The notes below the pieces were generated by a model, which made no database searches, was not told where the DNA came from, and saw nothing but the letters and a program-made list of their open reading frames with translations. A program made the translations under genes and the position numbers. This document shows, one piece after another, positions 7,047-16,520 of a DNA stretch of 64,000 nucleotides. The DNA lies in the IMG/VR virus record IMGVR_UViG_3300042377_000625, positions 28,344-92,343 of that record; one strand, 5' to 3'. Each line of letters begins with the position of its first letter. Position 1 is the stretch's first letter. The DNA comes from a virus.

Positions 7047-7457
7047 TTAAGCAATTTTTTCTAATATTGATGATAAAGAATGAACTATTTGTGATTTTAT
7101 TTCATCTTCGTACCCTTGTCTCATAATCTCTGTTTTGTTATCATACAAAACATTTAATTTTTCCCAATCTCTCTGAGACAAAACTATATCATAATGGTAT
7201 ACGTGATTGGTAATACTAATTTTTCTATCGTCCATAAGGATAAATAAACCTAACGTAACATTCTTGATATATTTCTTACCTGATAGTGGAGCAATTAAAA
7301 ATTTAGAATCAGGATGATTAATAAGTCTACGACAAATTGCGGTACAAATCTTTTCATTTTCCGATAGTCGACTTTTTTCTGTGAAAAATCGATACTTGTG
7401 CCAAAGAGTAAATTTAGTGTACCATCTCTTTAGAACCCTCTTTAAATATATTTTCAT
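7047..7457 (-). CDS. Protein of unknown function
   Basis: 136 residues with a strongly basic, aromatic N-terminus (MKIYLKRVLKRWYTKFTLWH) followed by a mixed alpha/beta region. No family is recognised. It forms a two-gene unit with the secreted protein downstream. A host-like TATCTTTG box about 35 bp upstream and a terminator beyond it isolate the pair from the structural genes, suggesting an accessory (moron-like) unit. Confidence 0.65.
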   Translation of the reverse strand: MKIYLKRVLKRWYTKFTLWHKYRFFTEKSRLSENEKICTAICRRLINHPDSKFLIAPLSGKKYIKNVTLGLFILMDDRKISITNHVYHYDIVLSQRDWEKLNVLYDNKTEIMRQGYEDEIKSQIVHSLSSILEKIA

Positions 7458-7492
7458 TTTTTTGTTGTATGTTGATTACATTATCTTAAGTA

Positions 7493-7500
7493 CAAAGATA
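7493..7500 (-). promoter_or_regulatory. Host-like -7 box TATCTTTG
   Basis: TATCTTTG on the minus strand fits TAnnTTTG and lies 35 nt upstream of the ATG at 7457, directly after a terminator. The nearest upstream TTG is only 13 nt away, shorter than usual, so the -33 element is uncertain. Confidence 0.35.
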
Positions 7501-7513
7501 GTAAAAATATTGA

Positions 7514-7548
7514 CAAAAAAAAATAACCTTAAAATAATTAAGGTTATT
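7514..7548 (-). terminator. Terminator after the Cys-rich virion gene
   Basis: A 10-bp perfect stem AATAACCTTA / TAAGGTTATT with a 7-nt loop is followed on the minus strand by a run of T residues. It ends the transcript of the gene at 7579-8181. Confidence 0.88.
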
Positions 7549-7578
7549 TCTTGTATTTTTTATTATTAGTCTTACTAA

Positions 7579-8181
7579 TTACCCGTTTAATCCGTTACCA
7601 CCAATAAGAACCGCGTTCATTTGAACAACTTCTCTACCAGCACTATTTGTATAGGTTGGATGTGGAGGAATTATTGTAATTACCGAATTGTCGCATATTT
7701 CCTGGCATATGGTGGTTTCAGTGTTAGACGATAATGGTGGTAGATTTTTACAATCTTCACAATCTAAAAATGGCCCTGAACTGTAATGATAATTTGTTTC
7801 ACCCGTTAGTGATAACTCATCAAAAGTAGCACAAAATGGTGTTTCAGAACCAAATTGTATTTCATAAGTAATACCTGTTGTAGGAGTACCATATTCACGA
7901 CAAAAATTAGTTGCTTCAATATTAAACACTTCTAAGTCATTACATCCTATAAATTTAAAATTTAAAGACTCTGTAAGACCACTTAAACACGTACAACAAT
8001 CGTCGTGTAATTGAACAAAGGATATATTTAGAGTTTCCGCGCTTTCTGTTACTGCCCCAACAGTACCACAAAATCGAGCCTCGCTAATATCGAACTCTAC
8101 TGTGGCCCCCAAAGTTAACGTTGCTGCAGAAAGAATGTATACATCATTAGTTAAACATTCATTTATAATATAATTTGCCAT
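7579..8181 (-). CDS. Cys-rich virion protein candidate
   Basis: 200 residues, rich in beta-strand pattern and in cysteine (for example DDCCTCLSG, CEDC, CQEICDN), ending in a flexible Gly/Asn tail. No signal peptide. I do not recognise a family. It lies at the end of a run of structural genes and is preceded by its own promoter-like box 85 nt upstream, so an abundant or late-expressed virion surface protein is plausible. The low-complexity AT-rich leader between the box and the ATG contains no ORF. Confidence 0.65.
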   Translation of the reverse strand: MANYIINECLTNDVYILSAATLTLGATVEFDISEARFCGTVGAVTESAETLNISFVQLHDDCCTCLSGLTESLNFKFIGCNDLEVFNIEATNFCREYGTPTTGITYEIQFGSETPFCATFDELSLTGETNYHYSSGPFLDCEDCKNLPPLSSNTETTICQEICDNSVITIIPPHPTYTNSAGREVVQMNAVLIGGNGLNG

Positions 8182-8266
8182 ATCTTTTGTGTTATTTTTT
8201 TTTTAATTTTTATAGGTTATAATGTAAAATTTAATAATTTTATATTATTTAACATTTTGTTTTTAT

Positions 8267-8274
8267 TATAAATA
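8267..8274 (-). promoter_or_regulatory. Candidate late promoter box TATTTATA
   Basis: TATTTATA on the minus strand, between the stop of the gene at 8280 and the ATG at 8181. It implies an 80-nt AT-rich leader. Confidence 0.5.
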
Positions 8275-8279
8275 TCTTA

Positions 8280-9755
8280 TTAATCTAAATACTTCATATT
8301 AACGATTTGAAATTTAACTTGTCGTTTGTATGTATTTATCTCTCCACTACTATCCACCTTAATATCTATATAATACTCGTTAGGTATTTTATCCCTAGTG
8401 TCAAACATAAAATAATATTCGTTTGGCGTCCTGTTGATTTTGGTCCAACCTTGAACCTCAACCTCAGTCTGGCCTTCTCTAACATATACTCTGTAGTGAG
8501 CGTCAACATTTTGTAAAAGTTTTTGAGTTGTGTAAGCTTGTTTAATGACAACACCAACTTTTCTAATATCAGTATTGTATATTTTTTCATCTTGTTTAAT
8601 ACCATAAAAGTCAAACCCATATAATTTAGGGTCGACTGAATTAGTACCAATCTGAATTGAATTTTTTAATGGTTGTATTGTAAACTCATTAAACGATTGG
8701 GGTAATGGGAAACCATTGTAATTTAAGTTGTACCATTTATCAGTAAACATACATGGTGTTTTATAACCAATTATTGGTGGTATAACAATTTCATAAACAC
8801 CTTTAGTTCTTTGACAAGCGGTTAACCCTGTTAATCCAGGAATGTCATTTCCCGATGAATCCATAATAGTAACACTTGGATTATTGTCTAAATTGATTGG
8901 GTTACCGTTATCAAACAAGTACAAATAAAGTTTGTTTGTTCTACCTAAAGAAAATAAGTTTCTATCATCTTCAATAAGGTCATTATAGTTTGTTTCTAAA
9001 AATGGTTCGTAAAATGTTTGAGTATGTCTTGTAAAAAATTGAGTTTCATAGGTATCAGTAAGACCTGATAAGTTTTCGACCTGAGGTTTGTAAGCAATTC
9101 CCCATCCTGTGACATTAGTTAATGAACCATCAATAATTGAATTAATTTCACTAGTCATGTCAAAACTAACGTTCTCATTACCAAATTCAAAATGTTGTGT
9201 GTCAACGATAGTTAATGAGCTAAAAGGAACAACCCCACTGTTTAAGTTATTGTAGACACCAGGCTCAGTCCAAACACCAATTGTCGTTGTTTGAAACCAA
9301 TTCGAGGGTCTATCAGAAAAAGATTTGTCCGTATCACTATATTCATAAACTAAATCAGCAAAATCATAACCAACACCTTCATCCCAAATCTGTGGGTTTA
9401 GTGGGTTGTTATTAATGTATGGGATTCTGAATAAAATTAAATCAAATGACGTGGCTCTTTTTCTACCTTGAGATGTTGAGGTGTTTAATAACTCAATATC
9501 AAAGGTTGAGGTATTCACCATTCTTAAAGTGTGAACAATTGTGTCGTTACAAGTTGTAGAAATTGTACCGTCATTTATCTTCTGAAATAGTAATGAAAGG
9601 TCTAAATCGAATATGAATCTACTATACCCACTAGGATATTGAGACACTGCGGTAGAACCATAAAACAATTCCGTAACTGGGTTTCTACCAGTATTGGTGA
9701 AACTGTTGGATATGATAGTATTGTTCTTACTAAAGTAGGAGTTATTAATTGACAT
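8280..9755 (-). CDS. Virion structural protein, probable tail or neck component
   Basis: 491 residues, almost entirely of beta-strand character, Asn/Thr/Tyr-rich, with no signal peptide. The N-terminal 250 residues and the C-terminal 200 residues appear to be separate beta-rich domains. The C-terminal one (VGVVIKQAYTTQKLL...YRVYVREGQTEVEV) looks like an Ig-like or attachment fold. It is preceded by its own late-type box and lies next to the baseplate hub gene, which suggests a tail component. No specific family is recognised. Confidence 0.7.
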   Translation of the reverse strand: MSINNSYFSKNNTIISNSFTNTGRNPVTELFYGSTAVSQYPSGYSRFIFDLDLSLLFQKINDGTISTTCNDTIVHTLRMVNTSTFDIELLNTSTSQGRKRATSFDLILFRIPYINNNPLNPQIWDEGVGYDFADLVYEYSDTDKSFSDRPSNWFQTTTIGVWTEPGVYNNLNSGVVPFSSLTIVDTQHFEFGNENVSFDMTSEINSIIDGSLTNVTGWGIAYKPQVENLSGLTDTYETQFFTRHTQTFYEPFLETNYNDLIEDDRNLFSLGRTNKLYLYLFDNGNPINLDNNPSVTIMDSSGNDIPGLTGLTACQRTKGVYEIVIPPIIGYKTPCMFTDKWYNLNYNGFPLPQSFNEFTIQPLKNSIQIGTNSVDPKLYGFDFYGIKQDEKIYNTDIRKVGVVIKQAYTTQKLLQNVDAHYRVYVREGQTEVEVQGWTKINRTPNEYYFMFDTRDKIPNEYYIDIKVDSSGEINTYKRQVKFQIVNMKYLD

Positions 9756-9769
9756 TTAAGTGTTTTACT

Positions 9770-9777
9770 TATAAATA
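9770..9777 (-). promoter_or_regulatory. Candidate late promoter box TATTTATA
   Basis: TATTTATA on the minus strand, 14 nt upstream of the ATG at 9755, in the 22-bp gap after the baseplate gene. Confidence 0.6.
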
Positions 9778-11358
9778 TCAATTAATTCGGATATTTTGAT
9801 TTAGGATGGTATTTTCTGCGTCAGCAAGAATTGCATTAATTTCTGCGGAGGTTTGTCCGTTACCTGCGGCAACAGGAATAGGTGGTGCCGTAGCCACAGG
9901 ATGTACGTGACCAGTAACAAATGAAAATATTTTTCTAAGTAGTTTCATTAACTCATCACCTCTTGTTGTTGGGTATGTCTTATTAAAAATACTACTTTCG
10001 TCACCAATAAATTTATCTTGTGGTATACCATATAAAGTTTGACTTAAACTAATCTTACCTTTAGGTCCTGTAGAGTCTTGAGATAGTAAATAAATTTTTT
10101 GAGCTCCTAAGACACCATAAGTGACATCTGAAGGTACAAACTCGGATGGAGTAACTGTTTCAGTTTTAATATCCCCTTGAGGTCCAATAAGTGCAGTTCC
10201 ATTTTTGTTTTCCCAAACTAAAAACCACCCACTATTAACTAACCCCATATTTAATTTAATTTTACTATAAAAATTAACATAATTAGTTAGTTCCGCAACA
10301 TCATTTACAACTTGTGATGGTGAGAATTTAACACCTTTTTCATAAGTTAATTTTGATGGGGTAACAACAAATGGAAATATTTGGTCTTGAGGTATATTAC
10401 GTAATTGGTTGTTAACAACATAATTAGGTAAATCAATAAATTTTTTAAAAACTCCATCACTAAATTTATTAATTAAAGTTAATGATTCGTTAAAACTTTT
10501 GGCGGTAAATTTTACTTCCTCAATAGGGCCACTATAATCGGTACCAACACTTAAGTTAAGGATAGTGTCGGACTTAAAATTTTTACTGTTAACTTTCTGA
10601 CTTGGTATTACATTGTATAATCCAACAGACCCATTAAAAACATTTTGAGTGTTTTCTAAATTTTCAATATCCCAGATTATTATTTTTTTAACTACCTTTA
10701 CATTTTCAACTAATCTAGCTTGACTTTCTTGGGGTAATAAAACTTTTTGTTGGGTAAAATTTGAAAGTTGTAAGAATGACCTCATCGCATTTCCAACAGG
10801 TAATTGTGTTGTACTTAATACTTTTGTTTTACCCGCTCTAATTAAAACCTCATTTTCTTTAACAACTACATCGGCGGAACCACGTCCTAACAATGCGTTA
10901 TCACCAGGTTCGGGAAATACACCATAACTATCTTTGTTACGATATTGCCCATCACTATTTTTAATCGAAATACCTTGTTTAATTCTATCTCCCGCAGCTA
11001 AAAATTTCTTAGCGCCTTGATAATACTCAAAAGGTGTTGTCATTGGTGACGAAAACGGTCCTTGAATATAAAATTGACTTTGGAAATTAAATTTTTTATT
11101 TTGATATATAATATGTACGTACTCGTCTTTTTTCGGTACTTGGCTAAAATAAAAAGGTAGTAATGGTAAAAAAATTAACGGGTCTTTAGAAGTCCATTTA
11201 TCTATTTCCTCATTCCAATCAGGAACTGAAGCTAAAATATCACTATATGTTTGTGTTTCAGGTATTACTCTAAGTCTACCTAACATCATCGGGTCTTGGT
11301 TATCGTAAACGATACCAGGAAATATAATTTGATACTTATTAGATTGGTCTATTTTCAT
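9778..11358 (-). CDS. Baseplate hub/spike protein with gp5-like OB fold
   Basis: 526 residues. The N-terminus [19 protein letters not shown] matches the OB-fold opening of T4 gp5 and related spike proteins (V-x-D-x-x-DP-x-x-LGR-x-RV), followed by a [10 protein letters not shown] strand and YIQGPF that complete the barrel within about 120 residues. The central region shows no lysozyme motif, unlike T4 gp5. The C-terminus has a conserved-looking [12 protein letters not shown] segment, seen in many phage baseplate proteins before the terminal oligomerisation region. It overlaps the stop/start of the small gene upstream by 1 bp and is the last gene of a four-gene structural operon. Confidence 0.75.
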   Translation of the reverse strand: MKIDQSNKYQIIFPGIVYDNQDPMMLGRLRVIPETQTYSDILASVPDWNEEIDKWTSKDPLIFLPLLPFYFSQVPKKDEYVHIIYQNKKFNFQSQFYIQGPFSSPMTTPFEYYQGAKKFLAAGDRIKQGISIKNSDGQYRNKDSYGVFPEPGDNALLGRGSADVVVKENEVLIRAGKTKVLSTTQLPVGNAMRSFLQLSNFTQQKVLLPQESQARLVENVKVVKKIIIWDIENLENTQNVFNGSVGLYNVIPSQKVNSKNFKSDTILNLSVGTDYSGPIEEVKFTAKSFNESLTLINKFSDGVFKKFIDLPNYVVNNQLRNIPQDQIFPFVVTPSKLTYEKGVKFSPSQVVNDVAELTNYVNFYSKIKLNMGLVNSGWFLVWENKNGTALIGPQGDIKTETVTPSEFVPSDVTYGVLGAQKIYLLSQDSTGPKGKISLSQTLYGIPQDKFIGDESSIFNKTYPTTRGDELMKLLRKIFSFVTGHVHPVATAPPIPVAAGNGQTSAEINAILADAENTILNQNIRIN

Positions 11359-11570
11359 TATTTAATAGTTCTGTTTTGATATTCTTTAAGAATAGTATTG
11401 TAAGTTAATTCTAATTTATCTAAATGTTCGGTCATTTTAATGACCGCATCTTTGGTAAATTTAAAATCTTCCTGAATAAAATCCATAACAAAAGTCAAAT
11501 CTTTATTTGAGTGTGATTTGTAGTCTTTTATTATTTTTACGGCTTTTTCCGATTGTTCTTTTTTTGTCAT
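11358..11570 (-). CDS. Small helical protein of unknown function
   Basis: 70 residues, highly charged ([18 protein letters not shown]...), predicted as two helices with coiled-coil potential. Tightly packed between two structural genes (2 bp after one, 1 bp overlap with the next). Possibly a tail-assembly or chaperone-like protein. No family is recognised. Confidence 0.65.
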   Translation of the reverse strand: MTKKEQSEKAVKIIKDYKSHSNKDLTFVMDFIQEDFKFTKDAVIKMTEHLDKLELTYNTILKEYQNRTIK

Positions 11571-11572
11571 AA

Positions 11573-13480
11573 TTACATTTTTTTACCGAAAGCACTCGAA
11601 GGAACTGTCAGACCTGCTGGTGTCATTGTTAATGGTGGTATTGCAATTTGTACCTTACCATTTTCAGCCTCTTCCGATGACATAGATTTCATTTGCCCTA
11701 ACATTTTTAGAACATCTAAATTAGGACTTCCATCTGGCATTGTACCTGTTGGGATACCAAGTTTTTGCATTTCCTCAATAGCTCCAATAAACGCACGAGA
11801 TTCAGAATATCCATCCATAAATTGAGATGCAAATAATAGAGGTAATGGTATTTCACCACCCCATCCAGAAGTCGCAATCTTTAACAATGATAGAATTTCA
11901 TCAATAACACTCTTACATTTACGCCAATCCGATATAAACTGAGCCACAACAATTATAAGTTGGATTAACTTTAAAATCATAATAATTCTTTTATCCATTT
12001 TTTCTCTAGCAACATCTTGAATTACTGATTGGATTAAATTTAAAATATCTTTTTTAATTATTTCAAAAAGTTCCTTAACAAATAAAGCTCCTATTTTTGA
12101 CATTAAGTTTATAAAAAACTTTTTAAATGTTTTCATGAAAGCGACGAATGAGTTAACACCATCAACAAATGTTTGACCTAATGATTTTAACATTACAAAT
12201 ATTGGTAATAATACTTTTGGAGATAGTAACGACGCGGCAATTCCTTGAACGATTAATTTAAGGAAGTTTAAATCTACCGTGGCTTTAATATTCCCCTCAA
12301 TAGCAAAACCTTGCCATTCAGGATTGTTAATTAATGTTTGAGTTAATGCGTCAGCAGCATCGACTAAATCCTTATCCTCAATAAAATTTAATGTACCTAA
12401 ATCATTTAGAATGTCATCATAATTAACGGGTAATTTAACATTACCACAATCCTCAAATTCAATCACACCATTTTTAATGTTAGTTACTCTTTGGTCAATA
12501 TTACGTAAATCAATATCTGTGAATTCAAAAAACGACTCATCAATATCATCGAGTTCGGCTAATTTTGCAATACCACTAACATCGATTTCTTTTTTATTAT
12601 CAAAACATAAACCTAAAACCCTTTGGATGATTAACATAAGTTTATTAGTGTCTTCGGCTTGAGCTACTCCAACATTTGCACTAATAGATATGGCTCCACT
12701 TAATGACTCCATAATATTTGCCATAATATTTGTGAACTCAACAACTTTAGTTGTTCTATAATAATCGGCTAAAAAAGTACCAACTTTATTAATATTGTTT
12801 GCTCTATTAGGTAGAGTTACCTTAAACCACGGACCAGTTTCTCCTAAGTTATTTGTGTCAACGTATTGAATATCAAATAACGCTTGTCCTGATTGACCAA
12901 TATATTGTTGACCGTTGTCAGTTGAGTAAGGTTGACCACTTTGAATTCTTTGATACAACTCTTTGTTCATTGAGAATGGATAAAGTTGTACGTTAACAGG
13001 ATTTCTTTCGTATAAGACTTTACCTTCTTTACTTGACGGGTCTTTTTTTAATAGGTTAATCAAGTCTATTGAACTTACTTTAACATACACCACCTGAGCC
13101 GCATATGTTTGTTGTTGGTCACAACCAACCGCATTTATTGCTTCTTCCATAAGAAGCTCAATAATTTTAGGTTCAATATTCTTAATAACCCTAATTAATG
13201 TTTTTTTAACGTAACTAATTGAACTACCTCCCTTACCACCAGTAAGATTATTAATATCTAGTAATTGTTCAAATTGATTTTTGATTTCCCTTTGAAATCT
13301 TTTAGTCTGTTCTTTGACTTTATCTATAGACTCAGTAACGTTTTGTTTGGCAGTATCAAAAGACTCTCCAGCTTTTTTAGAAGTGTCATCATATTGAGTT
13401 TTTAAATCCTTATATGTGGTGGTCGCCGCAATCTTTTTTTGTGCGTCTTTATAATCAAGACCTAAATCTAATGATGCCAT
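11573..13480 (-). CDS. Large structural protein, probable baseplate component
   Basis: 635 residues. Residues 1-75 are a charged coiled-coil. Several hydrophobic helices in the second half (INLMSKIGALFVKELFEII, ILKLIQLIIVVAQFISDW) suggest membrane interaction or a tightly packed helical bundle. The C-terminus is a Pro/Ser-rich extended tail. It sits in an operon with the OB-fold hub protein, which points to the baseplate or tail tube. A tape-measure role is less likely given the length and the lack of long uninterrupted helices. The family is not recognised. Confidence 0.65.
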   Translation of the reverse strand: MASLDLGLDYKDAQKKIAATTTYKDLKTQYDDTSKKAGESFDTAKQNVTESIDKVKEQTKRFQREIKNQFEQLLDINNLTGGKGGSSISYVKKTLIRVIKNIEPKIIELLMEEAINAVGCDQQQTYAAQVVYVKVSSIDLINLLKKDPSSKEGKVLYERNPVNVQLYPFSMNKELYQRIQSGQPYSTDNGQQYIGQSGQALFDIQYVDTNNLGETGPWFKVTLPNRANNINKVGTFLADYYRTTKVVEFTNIMANIMESLSGAISISANVGVAQAEDTNKLMLIIQRVLGLCFDNKKEIDVSGIAKLAELDDIDESFFEFTDIDLRNIDQRVTNIKNGVIEFEDCGNVKLPVNYDDILNDLGTLNFIEDKDLVDAADALTQTLINNPEWQGFAIEGNIKATVDLNFLKLIVQGIAASLLSPKVLLPIFVMLKSLGQTFVDGVNSFVAFMKTFKKFFINLMSKIGALFVKELFEIIKKDILNLIQSVIQDVAREKMDKRIIMILKLIQLIIVVAQFISDWRKCKSVIDEILSLLKIATSGWGGEIPLPLLFASQFMDGYSESRAFIGAIEEMQKLGIPTGTMPDGSPNLDVLKMLGQMKSMSSEEAENGKVQIAIPPLTMTPAGLTVPSSAFGKKM

Positions 13481-13485
13481 TTTAG

Positions 13486-13863
13486 TTAGTTTTTCATTTT
13501 GTAAGACCCGTCAGGTTTAGACGCGTCTTTTAGTATTAAATTTTCTAATAAATCATCATCCACACCTAAATCAGTAATTGAGAAACTACCACTTCCTGCG
13601 GTATTAGATTTTTCCCACATAGTAGATTGCAGTTTAGATAATGTTAATTTCTTTTCAACACAATCGTTAATGATTTTTTGTTGCTTTTCAATAACAGGAC
13701 CTATTAGAGTCATATCTTCAGGTTCTTTCATCATTGTCAACATTTTATTTTGTATTCTAATCGCAGTGTTTCTTTGTTCAACAAGTTCATTATAGATTTC
13801 TTGCATCAAAGATAACATCGACTCTTTAGTTAAATTAATTTCTTTTTTTTGTGGTCTTCCCAT
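13486..13863 (-). CDS. Small structural or assembly protein
   Basis: 125 residues: a basic N-terminus MGRPQKKEINL, two long helices, and an acidic C-terminal tail. It is the first gene of the operon leading through the large structural protein to the baseplate hub, and its promoter-like box lies only 3 nt before the ATG. No family is recognised. Confidence 0.65.
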   Translation of the reverse strand: MGRPQKKEINLTKESMLSLMQEIYNELVEQRNTAIRIQNKMLTMMKEPEDMTLIGPVIEKQQKIINDCVEKKLTLSKLQSTMWEKSNTAGSGSFSITDLGVDDDLLENLILKDASKPDGSYKMKN

Positions 13864-13866
13864 TAC

Positions 13867-13874
13867 AATAAATA
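13867..13874 (-). promoter_or_regulatory. Candidate late promoter box TATTTATT
   Basis: TATTTATT on the minus strand, 3 nt upstream of the ATG at 13863 and just after the stop of the sigma-factor gene. It separates the regulatory gene from the structural operon. Confidence 0.5.
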
Positions 13875-13888
13875 TTAACTATAAAATT

Positions 13889-14638
13889 TTATTTAACCAT
13901 ATTCTCCACTAAAGTATAATACATTGTTTTGTATTTCTTCATTGACCCCCTAATTTCTTTGGTTGACAAATTAGTCATTTCCCTTAATGAGAGTAGTATA
14001 ATATTTTTATTAAATTTATTATTATCGTTACCGATAAAAATAGATTCATAATTCTCAAAAAGGTCATGTAACGCATGACCTAGTTTGATTTCGTTTTCCG
14101 ATAAACTCTCATTTTCTAGCAAATTATCTAACTCAAGTAAAAAGTTTTTAATTACTTTTTCTGAATCAATACCTTCTTTTTCTATACTGTAAGAAAAGTT
14201 AGGGTTATTTTCTATACTCGTTGAGATATCTTCATATGATATTTTTCGGTTAGTTTCTTTTTGGTCCTTAATAATTTGACCCATAAGATAATTCTTACAG
14301 ATTGTACCAAAATATGAATAAGCTTTTTTCTCTCTAGAGGGTTTAAACTTTTCAATTTTTGTCATTAAGAATGAGTGAGTGTCTACATGTATCTCCGTAA
14401 AGTCCATGTCTTTTCTATATAATTTGTATCTTCGAATTATCGAAGATATCATCTTATCTAAAGGTTTTTTTAAAAAATCATTATAAATTTTATTTCGTTC
14501 TTCGTAGGAGGTTGATTCTAAAAATCTAACAACGGCCTGCTCTTCGGGAACATCAAAATAATTTAATTGTGTTGGTTTTCTACCTTTCTTTTTTAACTCA
14601 ACATTGGTGTTTCCTGTTAAATTAATAATTTCTGTCAT
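13889..14638 (-). CDS. Sigma factor for late transcription, T4 gp55-like
   Basis: 249 residues. Residues about 60-150 resemble sigma region 2: helices with IIRRYKLYRKDMDF, then FKPSREKKAYSYFGTICKNY and LMGQIIKDQKETNRK, the arrangement seen in phage gp55-type factors, where aromatic and basic residues contact the -10 DNA. The last 35 residues (SLREMTNLSTKEIRGSMKKY) look like a helix-turn-helix. It should redirect host RNA polymerase to phage late promoters, and the TATTTAT(A/T) boxes of this window are its natural candidates. It is longer than T4 gp55 (185 residues). The gene starts 1 bp inside the upstream glycosyltransferase gene, so it is translated from the sugar/nucleotide operon and not from a late promoter. 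Confidence 0.75.
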   Translation of the reverse strand: MTEIINLTGNTNVELKKKGRKPTQLNYFDVPEEQAVVRFLESTSYEERNKIYNDFLKKPLDKMISSIIRRYKLYRKDMDFTEIHVDTHSFLMTKIEKFKPSREKKAYSYFGTICKNYLMGQIIKDQKETNRKISYEDISTSIENNPNFSYSIEKEGIDSEKVIKNFLLELDNLLENESLSENEIKLGHALHDLFENYESIFIGNDNNKFNKNIILLSLREMTNLSTKEIRGSMKKYKTMYYTLVENMVK

Positions 14639-15450
14639 TAAACTGTTTGGGGTTCATACTTTATGGCCCTGTCGTTAATAAAAAAGTATTCTTTTTTGGC
14701 CGAGTCAATCCAAAATCTTACTTCACCTTCCGTTAATCTATCGTCACCATTTTTATAATTCCAAAAAATAGACCCGTCTCTCAAGTTAACATGTTTATAC
14801 CCAATCTTAGGTATTGACATAATCTTAACTGAGTTATGTGTCATTCTTAAGAAAAATTCATATCCAAATGTTAATTTGAATGATGGTTTAATTAAACCAA
14901 AATCAATAAAAGATGATGTTTTAATAACCATACCTGAAGTTTGAAAATTCTGATATTCTAATAAAGTTTCATGAGTTAAAATACCCATTTCTGGTGTGAA
15001 GTTTGCTGCGAATGTTGCCTCATTTGTAAATCCTGCAAATTTACCTGTTTGGTCTGTATCAACAACGATAGGTAAGAATGCGTCAACATCAGGATATGAG
15101 TTAGCGTAGACCTCAACGTTTTTAAACCAAATACTTGAATACTCATCGTCAAACTCAAATAGAGAAACCCATTTAGATTTTGCCGACCTCACACCATGAT
15201 TTATTTGTGATGCGTAGTTAGCGTCTTTTGTCCACGCAACTTTAACTACATTTAAAGTACCAAAATCAAATTGATTTAAGTAATCTACAATATGTGTTTC
15301 GTTAGTGTGAACTATAATTAATTCATTGATACCAACTTTTTGATTTTTTAATGACTCAATACATTTTTCAAAATATTCAGTAAATCCGTTTGCTTTTCCT
15401 GACTTAATTGGTAAAATAACCGATACGTCAAATTTTTGTGTGTTTTCCAT
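14638..15450 (-). CDS. Family 2-type glycosyltransferase
   Basis: 270 residues with a GT-A fold: VSVILPIKSG at the start, INELIIVHTNE in the second strand, and FEFDDEYS as the DxD-like metal/nucleotide-sugar motif near residue 98. The rest lacks membrane segments, so it is cytoplasmic. It begins 1 bp after the next glycosyltransferase gene and overlaps the sigma-factor gene by 1 bp. Sugar and acceptor cannot be read from the sequence. Confidence 0.85.
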   Translation of the reverse strand: MENTQKFDVSVILPIKSGKANGFTEYFEKCIESLKNQKVGINELIIVHTNETHIVDYLNQFDFGTLNVVKVAWTKDANYASQINHGVRSAKSKWVSLFEFDDEYSSIWFKNVEVYANSYPDVDAFLPIVVDTDQTGKFAGFTNEATFAANFTPEMGILTHETLLEYQNFQTSGMVIKTSSFIDFGLIKPSFKLTFGYEFFLRMTHNSVKIMSIPKIGYKHVNLRDGSIFWNYKNGDDRLTEGEVRFWIDSAKKEYFFINDRAIKYEPQTV

Positions 15451-15451
15451 A

Positions 15452-16516
15452 TTACTCTTCGATAGTTTCTAGTTTAGTTAATTGTTCTTGAAATGAGGCA
15501 AATCTTGTGTTAATATAATCAGTAAATAATTTTACCGAAACCTCATTGAATTCTTTTTTTGTTGGTAAATTCTCAACTGTTTTAATCATTTCCTCATATA
15601 AATTAGGGTTAACATTGTCCTCCAACCAATTTTGTAAGAAGTCAGCAACAAAATCAACCATTTGATTTTTATTGTTAATCCATATACCATTATCCTCTGA
15701 CATCCAAGATGGTAGTAAGTTTGGTGTTAAACCTAAAACAGGTACCCCGCAAGTCATTGATTCTAATGGGAATGTACCATAAGCACTTGTTTCATCAATC
15801 CATACAGATAAGAAACTTTCTTTTAATGATTTAGAAAATTCTTCTTCGGATAAACCTCTCATATCTCTAAAAGTGACCCATCTATATTGAGGGAATTTTA
15901 TGTAGAAAGATTTAATTAAATTAACCGAATCTCTTTGGTCTCTTGAATGGACTGCAACAATTGGTTTTGGTGGTAATGTTTGTTTGGTGAATGATTCCGA
16001 AATGAATGGTTTTAAAACATCATAAGAAATACCTTTCATTAAGTTTTCTAAAAACTCCATTTGGGTTTCTGATGTAGTAATACATTTGTAAAACCCTAAT
16101 TGTGACCAAGATTGACCTGGTTGTAATGTTTCCAATACGTGGTCATAAGCTTGACATAACACAATTTTACCACAAGGTAATTTAGCGATTTGACTCATTA
16201 CAAATCCGTATAATTCAGGGATAACAATAAAATCTTCAGGTGAAACCTCTAAGTTTTGACCTTCGATAGATTTATGAGGTAATGATGTCATGTATGATTC
16301 ACCTAACCATCCTGATACTCCTGTATAATCAGGTTTCTCATGTAAAATGATTGGGTTATATCCTTCGTTTAATAATGCCATTCCTAAATTATAAATGTAG
16401 GCGATTGATGCTTTGGCATTACCCTTAGTATCCTGAACTAAAAGATAGATTCTTGATTTCTTATCTTTCATGTTTTGAACTGACTGTTCTAATTTTGAAA
16501 TTTGTTCTTTATTCAT
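15452..16516 (-). CDS. GT-B glycosyltransferase (GT4-like)
   Basis: 354 residues. The C-terminal half holds the GT-B donor-binding pattern: YRWVTFRDM, then SVWIDETSAYGTFPLESMTCGVPVLGL, where the E-x6-ES-x2-CG-x-PV motif is diagnostic. The N-terminal half carries a Rossmann-type AKASIAYIYNLGMALLNEGY segment. It is soluble and cytoplasmic. Pairing with a GT2 gene immediately downstream suggests successive sugar additions. Confidence 0.82.
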   Translation of the reverse strand: MNKEQISKLEQSVQNMKDKKSRIYLLVQDTKGNAKASIAYIYNLGMALLNEGYNPIILHEKPDYTGVSGWLGESYMTSLPHKSIEGQNLEVSPEDFIVIPELYGFVMSQIAKLPCGKIVLCQAYDHVLETLQPGQSWSQLGFYKCITTSETQMEFLENLMKGISYDVLKPFISESFTKQTLPPKPIVAVHSRDQRDSVNLIKSFYIKFPQYRWVTFRDMRGLSEEEFSKSLKESFLSVWIDETSAYGTFPLESMTCGVPVLGLTPNLLPSWMSEDNGIWINNKNQMVDFVADFLQNWLEDNVNPNLYEEMIKTVENLPTKKEFNEVSVKLFTDYINTRFASFQEQLTKLETIEE

Positions 16517-16520
16517 TGTA

